From the NCBI RefSeq assembly GCF_009910365.1, contig NZ_CP036423.1, positions 1,860,001 through 1,924,000 on the forward strand: a DNA stretch of 64,000 nt, given 5' to 3'. Under the pieces are notes generated by a model. That model was given only the letters and a program-made list of their open reading frames with translations. It was not told the origin of the DNA and did no database searches. A program made the position numbers and the translations under genes. Shown here one piece after another: positions 25,827 through 34,529 of this stretch (within the stretch, counting starts at the first letter, position 1; each line of letters starts with the position of its first letter). The DNA is from Aequoribacter fuscus. Its GTDB lineage: Bacteria; Pseudomonadota; Gammaproteobacteria; Pseudomonadales; Halieaceae.

Positions 25827-28169
25827 ATGTTGAATCCAAAGACCACACTTTTTCTTTTATTAACCGTTTTTCTTGTCGCGTGCAGTGGCGACGACGGAGC
25901 CGATGGACTAAATGGCGCGAACTCCATAACCACCCAAACGGAGCTCAGTGCCGACGATACGCGTTGCGAAGCTGGGGGTGTCGAAATCAACAGTGGGACC
26001 GACACCAACGGTAATGGCTCACTCGATTCGAACGAAATTACCAACACATCGGTTACCTGCAACGGGTTGGATGCCACTGGCGACGCCAGCGGTACCCTTC
26101 CCTTCGAAGAGGGCTATACCCTACCCAATATCATCTTTGTCGTAGCCGATGATGTCGGGGTGGATCAATTCGAGTCATTTGGGTTCGGAGGACTCGACGC
26201 CCCCGCTGTACCCACACTCGATTCACTCGCTGAATCTGGCGTGCGATTCGCCAACACGTGGTCAATGCCGACCTGCTCAGCAACGCGCGTCGCTTTATTC
26301 ACCGGCCGTTATCCACCGCAAACCAACGTCAACACGGCGATTGTATCAATCGATCTCGCAAACTCGCAGATGTCGCCTTACGAACTCGCACTACCCAAAG
26401 TACTCGCGAGATCAGGCTATGAAAACGCCTATATCGGCAAGATTCATGCCTCCGGCTCGGACGTCAATCCAGCCAATTACCCGCTCGGAGATGCAACGAT
26501 TACAACACTGGGGTGGGATTATTTCGCAGGCTATTTAGATGGTGGGCCCCGACCCATCGACAGCAGTGCAGGCTTAACCAATAGACTAGCGACCGATGAA
26601 CCCTATACCTGCGGTTTCATACCAACCAGCGCAGATCACCCCCAGGGCGCTGATCAAGGTGCATGCTATATTGCAGACGGCACCTGCCAAGACATCAGTA
26701 ATTCAGCTACGGCCTCAGCGGGCAAACAGTGCTTGGATCGCGGGGGCATCCTGGATCCCAATGCGTCTTGCGCAGCGCAACCCCCTGCTCACGTTGACTT
26801 CAGCCGAGCCAACGCCTATTACACGGCCGATCTGATCATCAGCGATGACCTTGGCGTTCGCACAATTCCCACCACGGACCCTCGAACACGAAAGCACCGG
26901 ACGGCGCTGGAAACGGACCTCGCGCTCGACTGGGTTCAGTCGCGCAAGCAGAACAGACCGTGGATGCTTACCATCGGTTATTCATCGGCGCATGCGCCCC
27001 TTCAGCCCGTCCCCGACGATCTGATTCCCGGCGCGACCCCCTTAGAATCGGGCGTTAGCTGCACGGGCATTCGGGACGTCAGAGCACTCATGAACCAGAA
27101 TTTGACGGGAATTGATGCAGAGATCGGGCGCCTACTTCAAGGTATAGGTGTTATGAAAACCAATGAGGCGGGCGAATTGGTCTACGATCCAGAAAGTAAC
27201 ACTGTGGTGGCTTTTATTGGAGACAACGGCAGCCTGGGCACGACGGTGAAAGCGCCCTTCATACCGGCTCGAGCCAAGGCATCCATCTATCAAGGCGGCG
27301 TGTGGATCCCCATGTTAGTAACCACACCGTACAACGCCAACCTGGGAGCGCGTGTCGACCATCTGACCAATGTAGTCGATCTGTATCAGCTGTTTTCGAC
27401 CTTGGCCGAGCAAGAATTGTCCAGCGACGAGCTAGATAGATTAGATGTAAAACCCCTACTGCCTTACCTAACGGAGGTCTCACCACCCCCACAACGAGAC
27501 TACAATTTCACGTATTCCGGCCGCAACATTCAGCTTGAAAAACCCGCACCTTGCGTATTGCCGGACCTCACTATTTGCCTTCAACTCTTCCCACAGCAAG
27601 CTGTTTGCCAATCCGAGGGGGGAGATTGGTATGGTGAAGGCGGTGTCGTCAGCGGACAATCATTTGATTCATGCTGTGCGGTAAATGAGTACTTTACCAG
27701 TCAGGGCCAAGAACAAGTAGCTATCCTTGCTGAAACACAAGCGGCAATCCGTAACCGCGACTACAAGTTACTGCGATTCGAGGAGCCCAATTGCGCAGCG
27801 GGGGGCGTGCTTTCGGCTCGAGAGGAGCTCTACCGACTTACAGCGGGCACGAACAACCCAGAAGCCAATCTCGATAACTTTGCGGTGGAAGATTTGCTTA
27901 CAGACGGTGTTTTGGCGCTCGAAGTGGATGAAAAACTTAACTACGACGACTTAGCCGCAGAGCTTGATAAAACTCTTGCCAACACATCCAACTGTGCTGG
28001 CGATGGCAATCAGGATGGTGTAATCGACCAACGCGATATTGATGACTGGGAGTTTTGGGCAAACAAGACTTCGGGGCAATCAAGCTGGTATGACATCAAT
28101 CTCGATGGATTAACCGACGAGGCCGATAAACAAATTATCGAAGATCGCCTCGGTGTGACTTGCCCGTGA
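25827..28169 (+). CDS. lipoprotein sulfatase (FGly type) with modular ends
   Basis: A 780-residue protein. A lipoprotein signal ends at LVAC19. A short Asp/Gly/Asn-rich module with TDTNGNGSLDSNEIT follows (DUF7151-like, with a calcium-loop look). The sulfatase domain starts near residue 98 (NIIFVVADDVG, metal-binding DD) and carries the formylglycine motif C150-Ser-Ala-Thr-Arg in TCSATRVALFTGRYPP, plus the FIGDNGS metal motif. The C terminus (about 725-780) has two dockerin/EF-hand-like calcium loops, DGNQDGVIDQRDIDDW and DINLDGLTDEAD. It should remove sulfate from a glycan, lipid or aryl substrate at the cell surface. No formylglycine-generating enzyme or glycoside hydrolase is nearby. GAGGAG precedes the start. 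Confidence 0.9.
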   Translation: MLNPKTTLFLLLTVFLVACSGDDGADGLNGANSITTQTELSADDTRCEAGGVEINSGTDTNGNGSLDSNEITNTSVTCNGLDATGDASGTLPFEEGYTLPNIIFVVADDVGVDQFESFGFGGLDAPAVPTLDSLAESGVRFANTWSMPTCSATRVALFTGRYPPQTNVNTAIVSIDLANSQMSPYELALPKVLARSGYENAYIGKIHASGSDVNPANYPLGDATITTLGWDYFAGYLDGGPRPIDSSAGLTNRLATDEPYTCGFIPTSADHPQGADQGACYIADGTCQDISNSATASAGKQCLDRGGILDPNASCAAQPPAHVDFSRANAYYTADLIISDDLGVRTIPTTDPRTRKHRTALETDLALDWVQSRKQNRPWMLTIGYSSAHAPLQPVPDDLIPGATPLESGVSCTGIRDVRALMNQNLTGIDAEIGRLLQGIGVMKTNEAGELVYDPESNTVVAFIGDNGSLGTTVKAPFIPARAKASIYQGGVWIPMLVTTPYNANLGARVDHLTNVVDLYQLFSTLAEQELSSDELDRLDVKPLLPYLTEVSPPPQRDYNFTYSGRNIQLEKPAPCVLPDLTICLQLFPQQAVCQSEGGDWYGEGGVVSGQSFDSCCAVNEYFTSQGQEQVAILAETQAAIRNRDYKLLRFEEPNCAAGGVLSAREELYRLTAGTNNPEANLDNFAVEDLLTDGVLALEVDEKLNYDDLAAELDKTLANTSNCAGDGNQDGVIDQRDIDDWEFWANKTSGQSSWYDINLDGLTDEADKQIIEDRLGVTCP

Positions 28170-28176
28170 ACTATGT

Positions 28177-28200
28177 GGGGGCGGAATTCACTCCGCCCCC
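28177..28200. repeat. palindromic element 3 (GGGGGCGGA-ATTCA-CTCCGCCCCC)
   Basis: A strong hairpin eight bases after the sulfatase stop codon, related to the other palindromes but with GGCGG in place of GGTCGG and an altered centre. Its position suits a transcription terminator, although no T run follows. Confidence 0.75.
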
Positions 28201-28267
28201 AGTGTCGCGACCTTAGTGTCACGGCCGCTCCATCGGAGGCCTTTGGTCAACGTCGTTTCTTCACTGT

Positions 28268-28347
28268 CCTGCACCCAACTCATCCATATGCACCATACGC
28301 CATGCCTGCACCCAACTCATCCATATGCACCATACGCTATACCTGCA
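28268..28347 (+). repeat. 37-bp direct repeat, two copies plus 6 bases
   Basis: Copies at 28268-28304 and 28305-28341, each containing CACCCAACTCATCCATATGC, differ at only a few positions; a third begins (CCTGCA) and stops. They lie between the sulfatase and the SDR gene, about 60 bases before the SDR start. Confidence 0.85.
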
Positions 28348-28400
28348 TCTCGCGGTAAGCTTAATCCCCTGATCACAATAACGTAGGGAGCGCATCACGT

Positions 28401-29249
28401 ATGAGCACACCAAATTCATCACCTATTTGTGTCATCACCGGTGCCGGCAGCGGCATTGGCTCCGGCCTAACACGCGAAGCCATACGCCGCGGCATGCGCG
28501 TCATCGGCGCCGATATCGACAACGAAGGGCTAGAGCGAGTCGCAGACAGCTTGGGGGATCAAGCCGCGCAGTTTTCATATCAGACGCTTGATGTAACAAA
28601 CGCCGAGGCGGTAGGCGCTTTTGCGGAGCAGGTGTTTGCTGAGCACGGCCAGGTGAATCTTATGTTCAACAATGCAGGCGTGCTGGTGGATGGCAAATGC
28701 TGGGAGCGTCCCCTCGCCGATTGGCGTTGGATTATCGAAGTCAACTTCATGGGCGTATTACACGGCATACATCATTTTGTTCCCAAAATGCTGAAGCAAA
28801 ACGCCCCGGGGCGGATCGTAAACACCGCGTCCATCGGCGGCATACTGGGCGGCGGCACCTTCATGAGCCCCTATCAAACCACCAAACATGCTGTCGCGGT
28901 CTTATCCGAGAGCCTGTATAAAGAGCTGGAACAAGAGCCGGCAGATATCACAGCATCCGTACTGTGTCCCGCCGAGGTGGCCACTCAAATTTGGCATTCC
29001 GATCGCCATAGAAGCGACGACGAGCGCTTTGATCTGGGCGCAGCCGAACAACAGTTTCACGATGCCGTGGCGGACAATGTCGCCAAAGGGCTTGATGCAG
29101 ATACCTTTGCGACTCAGGTGTTTGCTGGCATCGATGCCAATAAGTTCTGGCTGGTGCCCGATGTATCCTTCGCGCCCATTTTGCGCGAGCGCACCGAGGA
29201 TATTTTGGCAACGCGGAACCCAAATCCGATTACCGAGATCGATTTCTAG
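28401..29249 (+). CDS. SDR-family oxidoreductase
   Basis: A 282-residue classical short-chain dehydrogenase. The NAD(P)-binding TGAGSGIG motif is near residues 13-20, NNAG is present around residue 90, and the catalytic Ser with Tyr-x-x-x-Lys appears as TASIGGI and SPYQTTKHAV. The acidic GADID after the second strand suggests NAD preference. Substrate is unknown; this subtype often acts on alcohols or ketones of bulky hydrophobic compounds. It is followed by a palindromic element and the convergent PQQ dehydrogenase. Confidence 0.9.
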   Translation: MSTPNSSPICVITGAGSGIGSGLTREAIRRGMRVIGADIDNEGLERVADSLGDQAAQFSYQTLDVTNAEAVGAFAEQVFAEHGQVNLMFNNAGVLVDGKCWERPLADWRWIIEVNFMGVLHGIHHFVPKMLKQNAPGRIVNTASIGGILGGGTFMSPYQTTKHAVAVLSESLYKELEQEPADITASVLCPAEVATQIWHSDRHRSDDERFDLGAAEQQFHDAVADNVAKGLDADTFATQVFAGIDANKFWLVPDVSFAPILRERTEDILATRNPNPITEIDF

Positions 29250-29290
29250 GCGAATGATTTCTGGGGTAGTGAGTTCTAGCAACTTTACAC

Positions 29291-29320
29291 GAAGGGGTCG
29301 GAGTGCACTCCGCCCCCTTC
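29291..29320. repeat. palindromic element 4
   Basis: GAAGGGGTCGGAGTGCACTC paired with CGCCCCCTTC, 41 bases after the SDR stop and before the convergent PQQ dehydrogenase. Both genes could use it as a shared terminator. The stem carries one mismatch (T against C) relative to the consensus. Confidence 0.8.
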
Positions 29321-29382
29321 GTTAAGCGAACGTTCAGTACCACCACACACCGCTACGTCGGTCTCAGCACCACCCCATCCCA

Positions 29383-31911
29383 CTAATTCGGTAAGGAGTA
29401 AGCAACCAGATAATCACCTATCTGGGTTTGCATATACTGATGCCCGCCTGCCGCAATCACAACGTACTGCTTACCGTCGTCTTCCGATACAAAACTCATC
29501 GGGGTCGCTTGGCCGCCCGCCGGTAGTCGCCCTTTCCACAGCTCCTCCCCCGTCGCGACATCAAAAGCACGAAGGTAGCTGTCCTGCGTTGCACCTACAA
29601 AAATGAGCCCGCCTTTTGTCAGAATCGAGCCACCCTGCGTGAAGGCACCCGACATGGCAATACCAAATGGAGCGTTGTCCTTAGTGGTTCCCAAAGGCCG
29701 CTGCCAAACAAGCTCGCGTGTTTTTAAGTTGATCACGGACATCTTGCCCCAGGGTGGCGCATTGCAAGGGATGCCCAAGGGCGACAGCATCGGGCGCTCG
29801 GTTCTAACGCCGTAGGGCGTGCCGATTTGTGGTGAAAGCGGTACGTAGTTTTCATCAAAGAAGATCTGCTCGCCCTCGGGCATCTCTTCGCGCGGCACCA
29901 GCTGCACCACCAAGGGCGCATTTGATGAGTTCGTTGCGAGCAGGCCGCGCTCGGGATCAACCGTAATACTGCCCCAGTTCATCACCCCCATGTTACCCGG
30001 CCACTGCAAAGAGGCATCGAGCCCTGGGGGCGTAAAGCGACCCTCGTAGCGTAATTTTTTAAATTCAATTCGACACCACAACTGATCCAAAGCAGTAGCG
30101 CCCCACATATCCGCCTCGGTCATTTCGGGTGGATTCAAGCTGGGGATACCCACACTCACGGGTTGAGTAGGTGAATAGCGCTCGCCAGGAATATCACCTT
30201 TGGGCACCGATTTCTCCTGCACCTCTGCTATGGGCTCTCCGGTTAAACGATTCAGCATGAACAGCTCACCCTGCTTTGTGGGCTGGATGAGAGCAGGAAT
30301 CAGTTCGCCTGCCACAGGAATATCAAGCAGAGTGGGCTGCGAGGGCACATCGTAGTCCCACAGATCGTGATGCACCGTTTGGAATGACCAAACGACATCT
30401 CCGTTTGCCGCATTGAGCGCAACAACCGAGGTTGAGTGTTTATCCTGAGCCTCGGTGCGATGCGCGCCATAGTAATCAGGCGTGGTGTTCCCAGTTGGAA
30501 CGTAGACCATGCCTAAGTTTTCGTCAGCACTGAATAAACTCCAGGCGTTGGGTGAGCCGCGAGTATACGCTTCGCCGGGCTGCCAGCGACCCGCATCCAA
30601 AGGTCGACCGGAATCCCAAGCCCACAGCTGCTCACCCGTCTTAACCGAGTAGCCTCGCACCACGCCCGGCGGCTCATCGACCGACATATTGTCTAATACG
30701 AAGCCACCCACCACCGCGACATCACCCACGATCGCCGGCGGAGAAGAGACCAAGTAATAACCCGGTTTAGCCTCGCCCATTCCTTCAAGCAAAGAAACCT
30801 GACCGCCTTGACCAAAGCCTTCGCATGGTTCACCCGTTTTGGCATCGAGCGCGATCAGACGGGCATCGAGCGTTGCCGTGATAATTCGGCTGCTACAGGC
30901 TTCAGCTGAATCCGAATCCGCGTCTATTGCCGAACCTATGGTTGAGCCAAAAGCCTCAGCTGCAAAGCCGGCGCCGGCGTCGAAGTCCGAAGCAGAGGCC
31001 TCGGCTTTGGCCAAGCCAGCATCAGCACCAGCTAATGATACCGATTCGCTTACAGAGGACACGGCGTCTTCATGGTACGAGACGCCTCTGCAGGCAAACA
31101 TAAAGACCCCTGTGGTATCAATCTTGGGGTCATATACCCACTTAGGCTCGCCCGTCTCAGGATCCAGTGCATGCACGCTGTTATTACCAGCACACACATA
31201 CAGCGTGTCGCCCACTTTGATTGGCGTAGCCTGAAAAGCGAACGCCGTGGTACCACCCGGATAGGCCTCGGGCGTTACACCGGTTTGGTAGGTCCAGGCG
31301 ACCTCTAGATCCTTAACGTTGAGCACGTTGATTTGATCGGCGCCAACAAATCGCGTTCCCGCCTGTGTATTGCCGTAATGAGGCCACTGACTTGGATCAC
31401 TTTCAACCGATGCCGGATTTGCGTCGGTCGACCACATTGAGGGATTCGCCTCGTCGATCGAGCCATTAAGGCTAAAATGCCCATCTATCGAGAAAGCGTA
31501 AATCAGAGCGAGGCCGCCCAAACCTAGGGTGCCCCAGGCACTGCTTTGAAGCCTACGACCGCTTTGCTCGAACTGCGCGTCAATGAGCTCCCGAGAAGTC
31601 CGAGCCCAAATCACCATCAGCAATAGAATACCAAAGGGCATCGCCAAACGCGGCAGTAACAGCCAAAAGGCGAAACCCACTTCGTACAGGGCCCAAATCA
31701 GAGTCAGCGCGCTCAGTGCCGCATAAACTACAATGCCCGAGGCGGACTTTCGCCAAACGAGCCCAGCGCAGGCGAGCATGAGAACACCTGAGCCGAGGTA
31801 ATATAGAGACCCGCCCAAGCTCGCTAACTGCACTCCACCGTAGGTGAACCAAGCACCCACAACCAATAGACCCAAGGTGAGCAAGCTCCGGAGCACGATT
31901 TCTAAATTCAT
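29383..31911 (-). CDS. membrane-bound PQQ dehydrogenase (glucose/quinate/shikimate type)
   Basis: An 842-residue quinoprotein. Five hydrophobic helices fill residues 1-145, followed by the eight-bladed PQQ propeller with repeats such as VYVPTGNTTPDYYG, VVWSFQTVHHDLWDYDVPSQP and the final KGGLIFVGATQDSYLRAFD blade. Enzymes of this type oxidise sugars or cyclic polyols in the periplasm and feed ubiquinone. Residues about 283-337, between the CRGVSYHE and CSSRIITATLDARLIALDA elements, are an added Ser/Ala/Asp/Glu-rich stretch of about 50 residues not expected in the family. No PQQ synthesis genes are nearby. A LuxR-type regulator is divergently placed 308 bases upstream. Confidence 0.92.
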   Translation of the reverse strand: MNLEIVLRSLLTLGLLVVGAWFTYGGVQLASLGGSLYYLGSGVLMLACAGLVWRKSASGIVVYAALSALTLIWALYEVGFAFWLLLPRLAMPFGILLLMVIWARTSRELIDAQFEQSGRRLQSSAWGTLGLGGLALIYAFSIDGHFSLNGSIDEANPSMWSTDANPASVESDPSQWPHYGNTQAGTRFVGADQINVLNVKDLEVAWTYQTGVTPEAYPGGTTAFAFQATPIKVGDTLYVCAGNNSVHALDPETGEPKWVYDPKIDTTGVFMFACRGVSYHEDAVSSVSESVSLAGADAGLAKAEASASDFDAGAGFAAEAFGSTIGSAIDADSDSAEACSSRIITATLDARLIALDAKTGEPCEGFGQGGQVSLLEGMGEAKPGYYLVSSPPAIVGDVAVVGGFVLDNMSVDEPPGVVRGYSVKTGEQLWAWDSGRPLDAGRWQPGEAYTRGSPNAWSLFSADENLGMVYVPTGNTTPDYYGAHRTEAQDKHSTSVVALNAANGDVVWSFQTVHHDLWDYDVPSQPTLLDIPVAGELIPALIQPTKQGELFMLNRLTGEPIAEVQEKSVPKGDIPGERYSPTQPVSVGIPSLNPPEMTEADMWGATALDQLWCRIEFKKLRYEGRFTPPGLDASLQWPGNMGVMNWGSITVDPERGLLATNSSNAPLVVQLVPREEMPEGEQIFFDENYVPLSPQIGTPYGVRTERPMLSPLGIPCNAPPWGKMSVINLKTRELVWQRPLGTTKDNAPFGIAMSGAFTQGGSILTKGGLIFVGATQDSYLRAFDVATGEELWKGRLPAGGQATPMSFVSEDDGKQYVVIAAGGHQYMQTQIGDYLVAYSLPN

Positions 31912-32219
31912 GGCGTTATTCTCGTTTTAGTTGCACTCAGGTTATCGGAGCCTCTTCAGATCAACATCATGCATTTGTAGCAAATCGTCTGCGCACTTTG
32001 AGTGGTACCCTTGGGTGCAAACGTCTACTATCTAACCAACGAGAGTTGCACAAAATAAATCGAACCAATGCTGAGCCCATGCTGACATCTACAGGAACCG
32101 AACCGCTAAGGCACACAAGGATCAACACACCTGTGCGCCGGAAGGACGGCGTACCCTCGTTAACAAGGACCGGTCTGTTTTTGTTACCCAGTATCGGCCA
32201 AAACTAGAGACCACGGCGG
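31912..32219. other. divergent promoter region
   Basis: A 308-base gap between the PQQ dehydrogenase (minus) and the LuxR-type regulator (plus). It must contain both promoters. No clear operator repeat was seen. A 69-codon plus-strand frame (31998-32207) is present but has no recognisable features. Confidence 0.4.
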
Positions 32220-33347
32220 ATGCCCACTCCGAGCAACCCAACAGTCACACTAAGCGAATTTGCCTCTCTAGCAGCGGCACTCATGCGTGGCCCACTGCAA
32301 GACGCTCCATGGAGCGACTTTTTGAAAGCGCTGCGAGAGCAACTATCGCCCTGCATGGTGGTGATCGGCTTGGATCTTCCTCAGCCGGGCGATGCCGGAA
32401 TTTCATTTATCGAAGGCGGCGAATTTTCCCCTGAAGACAAACTCGGCTTTGCTAACAAACACGCCTCGCTGGATCCACTGCTGGGCCTACCCGAGGGCAC
32501 ACTCGTCTCGCTTGACGATGTCATACCGAGAGAAAAGCTGATCGAAACCGACTTCTACCAAACCTTCATGAAACCGCTACGGCACTCGCAAATCATGGGC
32601 TTTGACGTACATCGCAAAGGTAAAATGGCCCTTTATTTGCGAATCATTCGTCATGAAGGCGAACCCGATTTCAGTATCGAAGAGCGAGCGACTGTTGAAT
32701 TACTGATTCCCTTATTCCATGAACTCGCACATTGGATGGAACACAACCAGCGCCACACCCGTGAACACTCTCTCTACGAACAAGCTTTCTCAACGCTTGC
32801 TGTCGGCACCGTAATTTTAGACGATGAACTGAAGATCGTCTTTGCGAACCAAGTGGCCGATCAGCTCCTCGAGGACAACAAAGACATCACCGTGCATTCC
32901 AGTAAGTTACGGCTGGCGCGACAGCATGAAAATCAGAATTTACAGAAAGTACTGCAGAGTCTGTTGACCGATGACGGACACGCGGTCCCGCAAGTGATCC
33001 CGGTTCAACGAGCGAGCGAGTCCTCGCCGCTTTTCATCACTGCGCACAGGCTTTCTTTGCAAGATCAGCTGGAATCTAAACACCATATCGCGCTCTACAT
33101 GACCGACCCAGAGCTCCGCCAAATCGATCAGACCCAGCTGGTCATGCAAGCTTTCTCTCTAACCAAACAGGAAGCGCGACTGGTCATCGCTTTGGCCAAC
33201 GGCGGCACACTTGAAGATTTTTCTTTAGAAACGGGGGTGAGCAAAAACACGGCGCGGTCACATTTATACTCAAGCTTTCGGAAGGTCGGCGTCACCCAGC
33301 AGTCCGCCTTGGTGAGCCATGTGATTCGGGCTATTTATGGCCTGTAG
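32220..33347 (+). CDS. LuxR-type helix-turn-helix regulator with PAS-like sensor
   Basis: A 375-residue regulator. Residues about 190-260 resemble a PAS domain (LAVGTVILDDELKIVFAN and onward), and the C-terminal 65 residues form a LuxR/GerE-like helix-turn-helix: FSLTKQEARLVIALANGGTL, then SKNTARSHLYSSFRKVGV. The N-terminal half has no recognised family. No receiver phosphorylation site is visible, so it probably senses a small molecule directly. The divergent position next to the PQQ dehydrogenase and upstream of an SDR suggests control of one or both. Confidence 0.85.
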   Translation: MPTPSNPTVTLSEFASLAAALMRGPLQDAPWSDFLKALREQLSPCMVVIGLDLPQPGDAGISFIEGGEFSPEDKLGFANKHASLDPLLGLPEGTLVSLDDVIPREKLIETDFYQTFMKPLRHSQIMGFDVHRKGKMALYLRIIRHEGEPDFSIEERATVELLIPLFHELAHWMEHNQRHTREHSLYEQAFSTLAVGTVILDDELKIVFANQVADQLLEDNKDITVHSSKLRLARQHENQNLQKVLQSLLTDDGHAVPQVIPVQRASESSPLFITAHRLSLQDQLESKHHIALYMTDPELRQIDQTQLVMQAFSLTKQEARLVIALANGGTLEDFSLETGVSKNTARSHLYSSFRKVGVTQQSALVSHVIRAIYGL

Positions 33348-33373
33348 CGAAACCCACATAGTTTGCAGCGCAG

Positions 33374-33450
33374 TGCCTGATGCCTGATGCCTGATGCCTG
33401 ATGCCTGATGCCTGATGCCTGATGCCTGATGCCTGATGCCTGATGCCTGA
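33374..33450 (+). repeat. 11 x 7-bp tandem repeat (TGCCTGA)
   Basis: Eleven perfect TGCCTGA units begin 27 bases after the LuxR-type stop and end 87 bases before the next SDR start. Unit length equals that of the 24.7-kb array, but the sequence is unrelated. Perfect conservation points to recent slippage. Confidence 0.92.
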
Positions 33451-33536
33451 TAATCTCAGCTCATAAATTTGCATGAGGCTACCGCACCGTTTTACAGACA
33501 TCATGAACGTTTACTAGAACAATAATAGGAGAACGC

Positions 33537-34319
33537 ATGTATCCTGACCTTAAACACAAAGTCGCTGTTGTCACCGGCGCAGGCAGCGGCATCGGTCGCG
33601 CTACGGCACAAGCACTCAGCCGCGAAGGCTGTCGACTGGTTTTAAACGATCAAAATGCCGAAGCCCTAACCGAGACGATAAGCTCACTTCAAGAGCCTCA
33701 ATCTGCTCAAGCGGTGGTGGGCAGCATCGCAGAATCGAGCACATCCGATAGGCTTGCTATATCGGCCAAAGAGCACTTTGGCAAACTCGATATTTGGATT
33801 AATAACGCGGCGATATCGATTTTTGGCCCCCTCGCTGAATGCACCAATGAAGCGTGGGATACCGTGATGGATGTCACCCTTAAAGGCAGCTTTTATGGTG
33901 TCCGTACCGCGCTTCAACACATGCTTGCGCAAACCCCCTCGGGCGGCGCTATTGTGAATATTTCCTCGGGAGCGGCGCTGGGCGGTGAAGAAGGCTTGGG
34001 CTCGTACGGTGCGGCTAAAGCCGCTTTGGCAAATCTCACAAAAACCACGGCAGTAGAAAACGCCAAGCAAGGCATCCGATGCAACTGCATCTTACCTGGC
34101 CCTATTGCCACACCGCCCATGCTGGCGGCCGCGGAATACGCACCCGGCGGCATGCAAGGTTGGGAAGCGCAAACGGTACCGGGGCGTTTTGGTCAGCCCG
34201 AAGAAATCGCAAACGCCATTTTATTTTTGGTATCGGATCAAGCGTCCTACATTAATGGCGTATTGCTCAGCGTGGATGGCGCGCAATCAGCGCGAACCAA
34301 TTCGCCCAAATTTTCCTAA
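33537..34319 (+). CDS. SDR-family oxidoreductase
   Basis: A 260-residue short-chain dehydrogenase. TGAGSGIG is near residues 14-21, NNAA around 90, Ser in NISSGAAL, and Tyr-x-x-x-Lys in SYGAAKAAL. LVLNDQN after the second strand suggests NAD. AATAGGAG just before the ATG is a good ribosome-binding site. The C-terminal VSDQASYINGVLLSVDGA is typical of 3-ketoacyl reductase or steroid-dehydrogenase-like members. Confidence 0.91.
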   Translation: MYPDLKHKVAVVTGAGSGIGRATAQALSREGCRLVLNDQNAEALTETISSLQEPQSAQAVVGSIAESSTSDRLAISAKEHFGKLDIWINNAAISIFGPLAECTNEAWDTVMDVTLKGSFYGVRTALQHMLAQTPSGGAIVNISSGAALGGEEGLGSYGAAKAALANLTKTTAVENAKQGIRCNCILPGPIATPPMLAAAEYAPGGMQGWEAQTVPGRFGQPEEIANAILFLVSDQASYINGVLLSVDGAQSARTNSPKFS

Positions 34320-34467
34320 ACGGTGCGTCTAACCACTCGGCCTAGCAAAGTTTGTTCACCACACTACAACTCTCTCGCAATGGTGAAACGCACAGGCAAA
34401 GGCCTGTCGCTTGTGGCTAGAACGGTTTAGGCGCTCCCATTGAACGCACACCAACTTCGCGACAGGA

Positions 34468-34519
34468 TAAAAAATAGACGCACACCCCAATATCCGCGAG
34501 GAGCCCTGCCGGTGTGCGC
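34468..34519 (-). terminator. terminator of the transketolase pair
   Basis: On the minus strand, GCGCACACC and GGTGTGCGT pair (34511-34518 with 34479-34486) around a roughly 25-base loop and are followed by a T-rich TATTTTTTA run. It lies 11 bases after the stop of the transketolase C-terminal subunit. The loop is long for an intrinsic terminator. Confidence 0.5.
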
Positions 34520-34529
34520 CTGAGTAAAC

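Noticed and set aside
30839-31234. 131-codon plus-strand frame opposite the PQQ dehydrogenase insertion
   Set aside because: Its Ala/Ser/Glu composition simply mirrors the low-complexity insertion on the coding strand.
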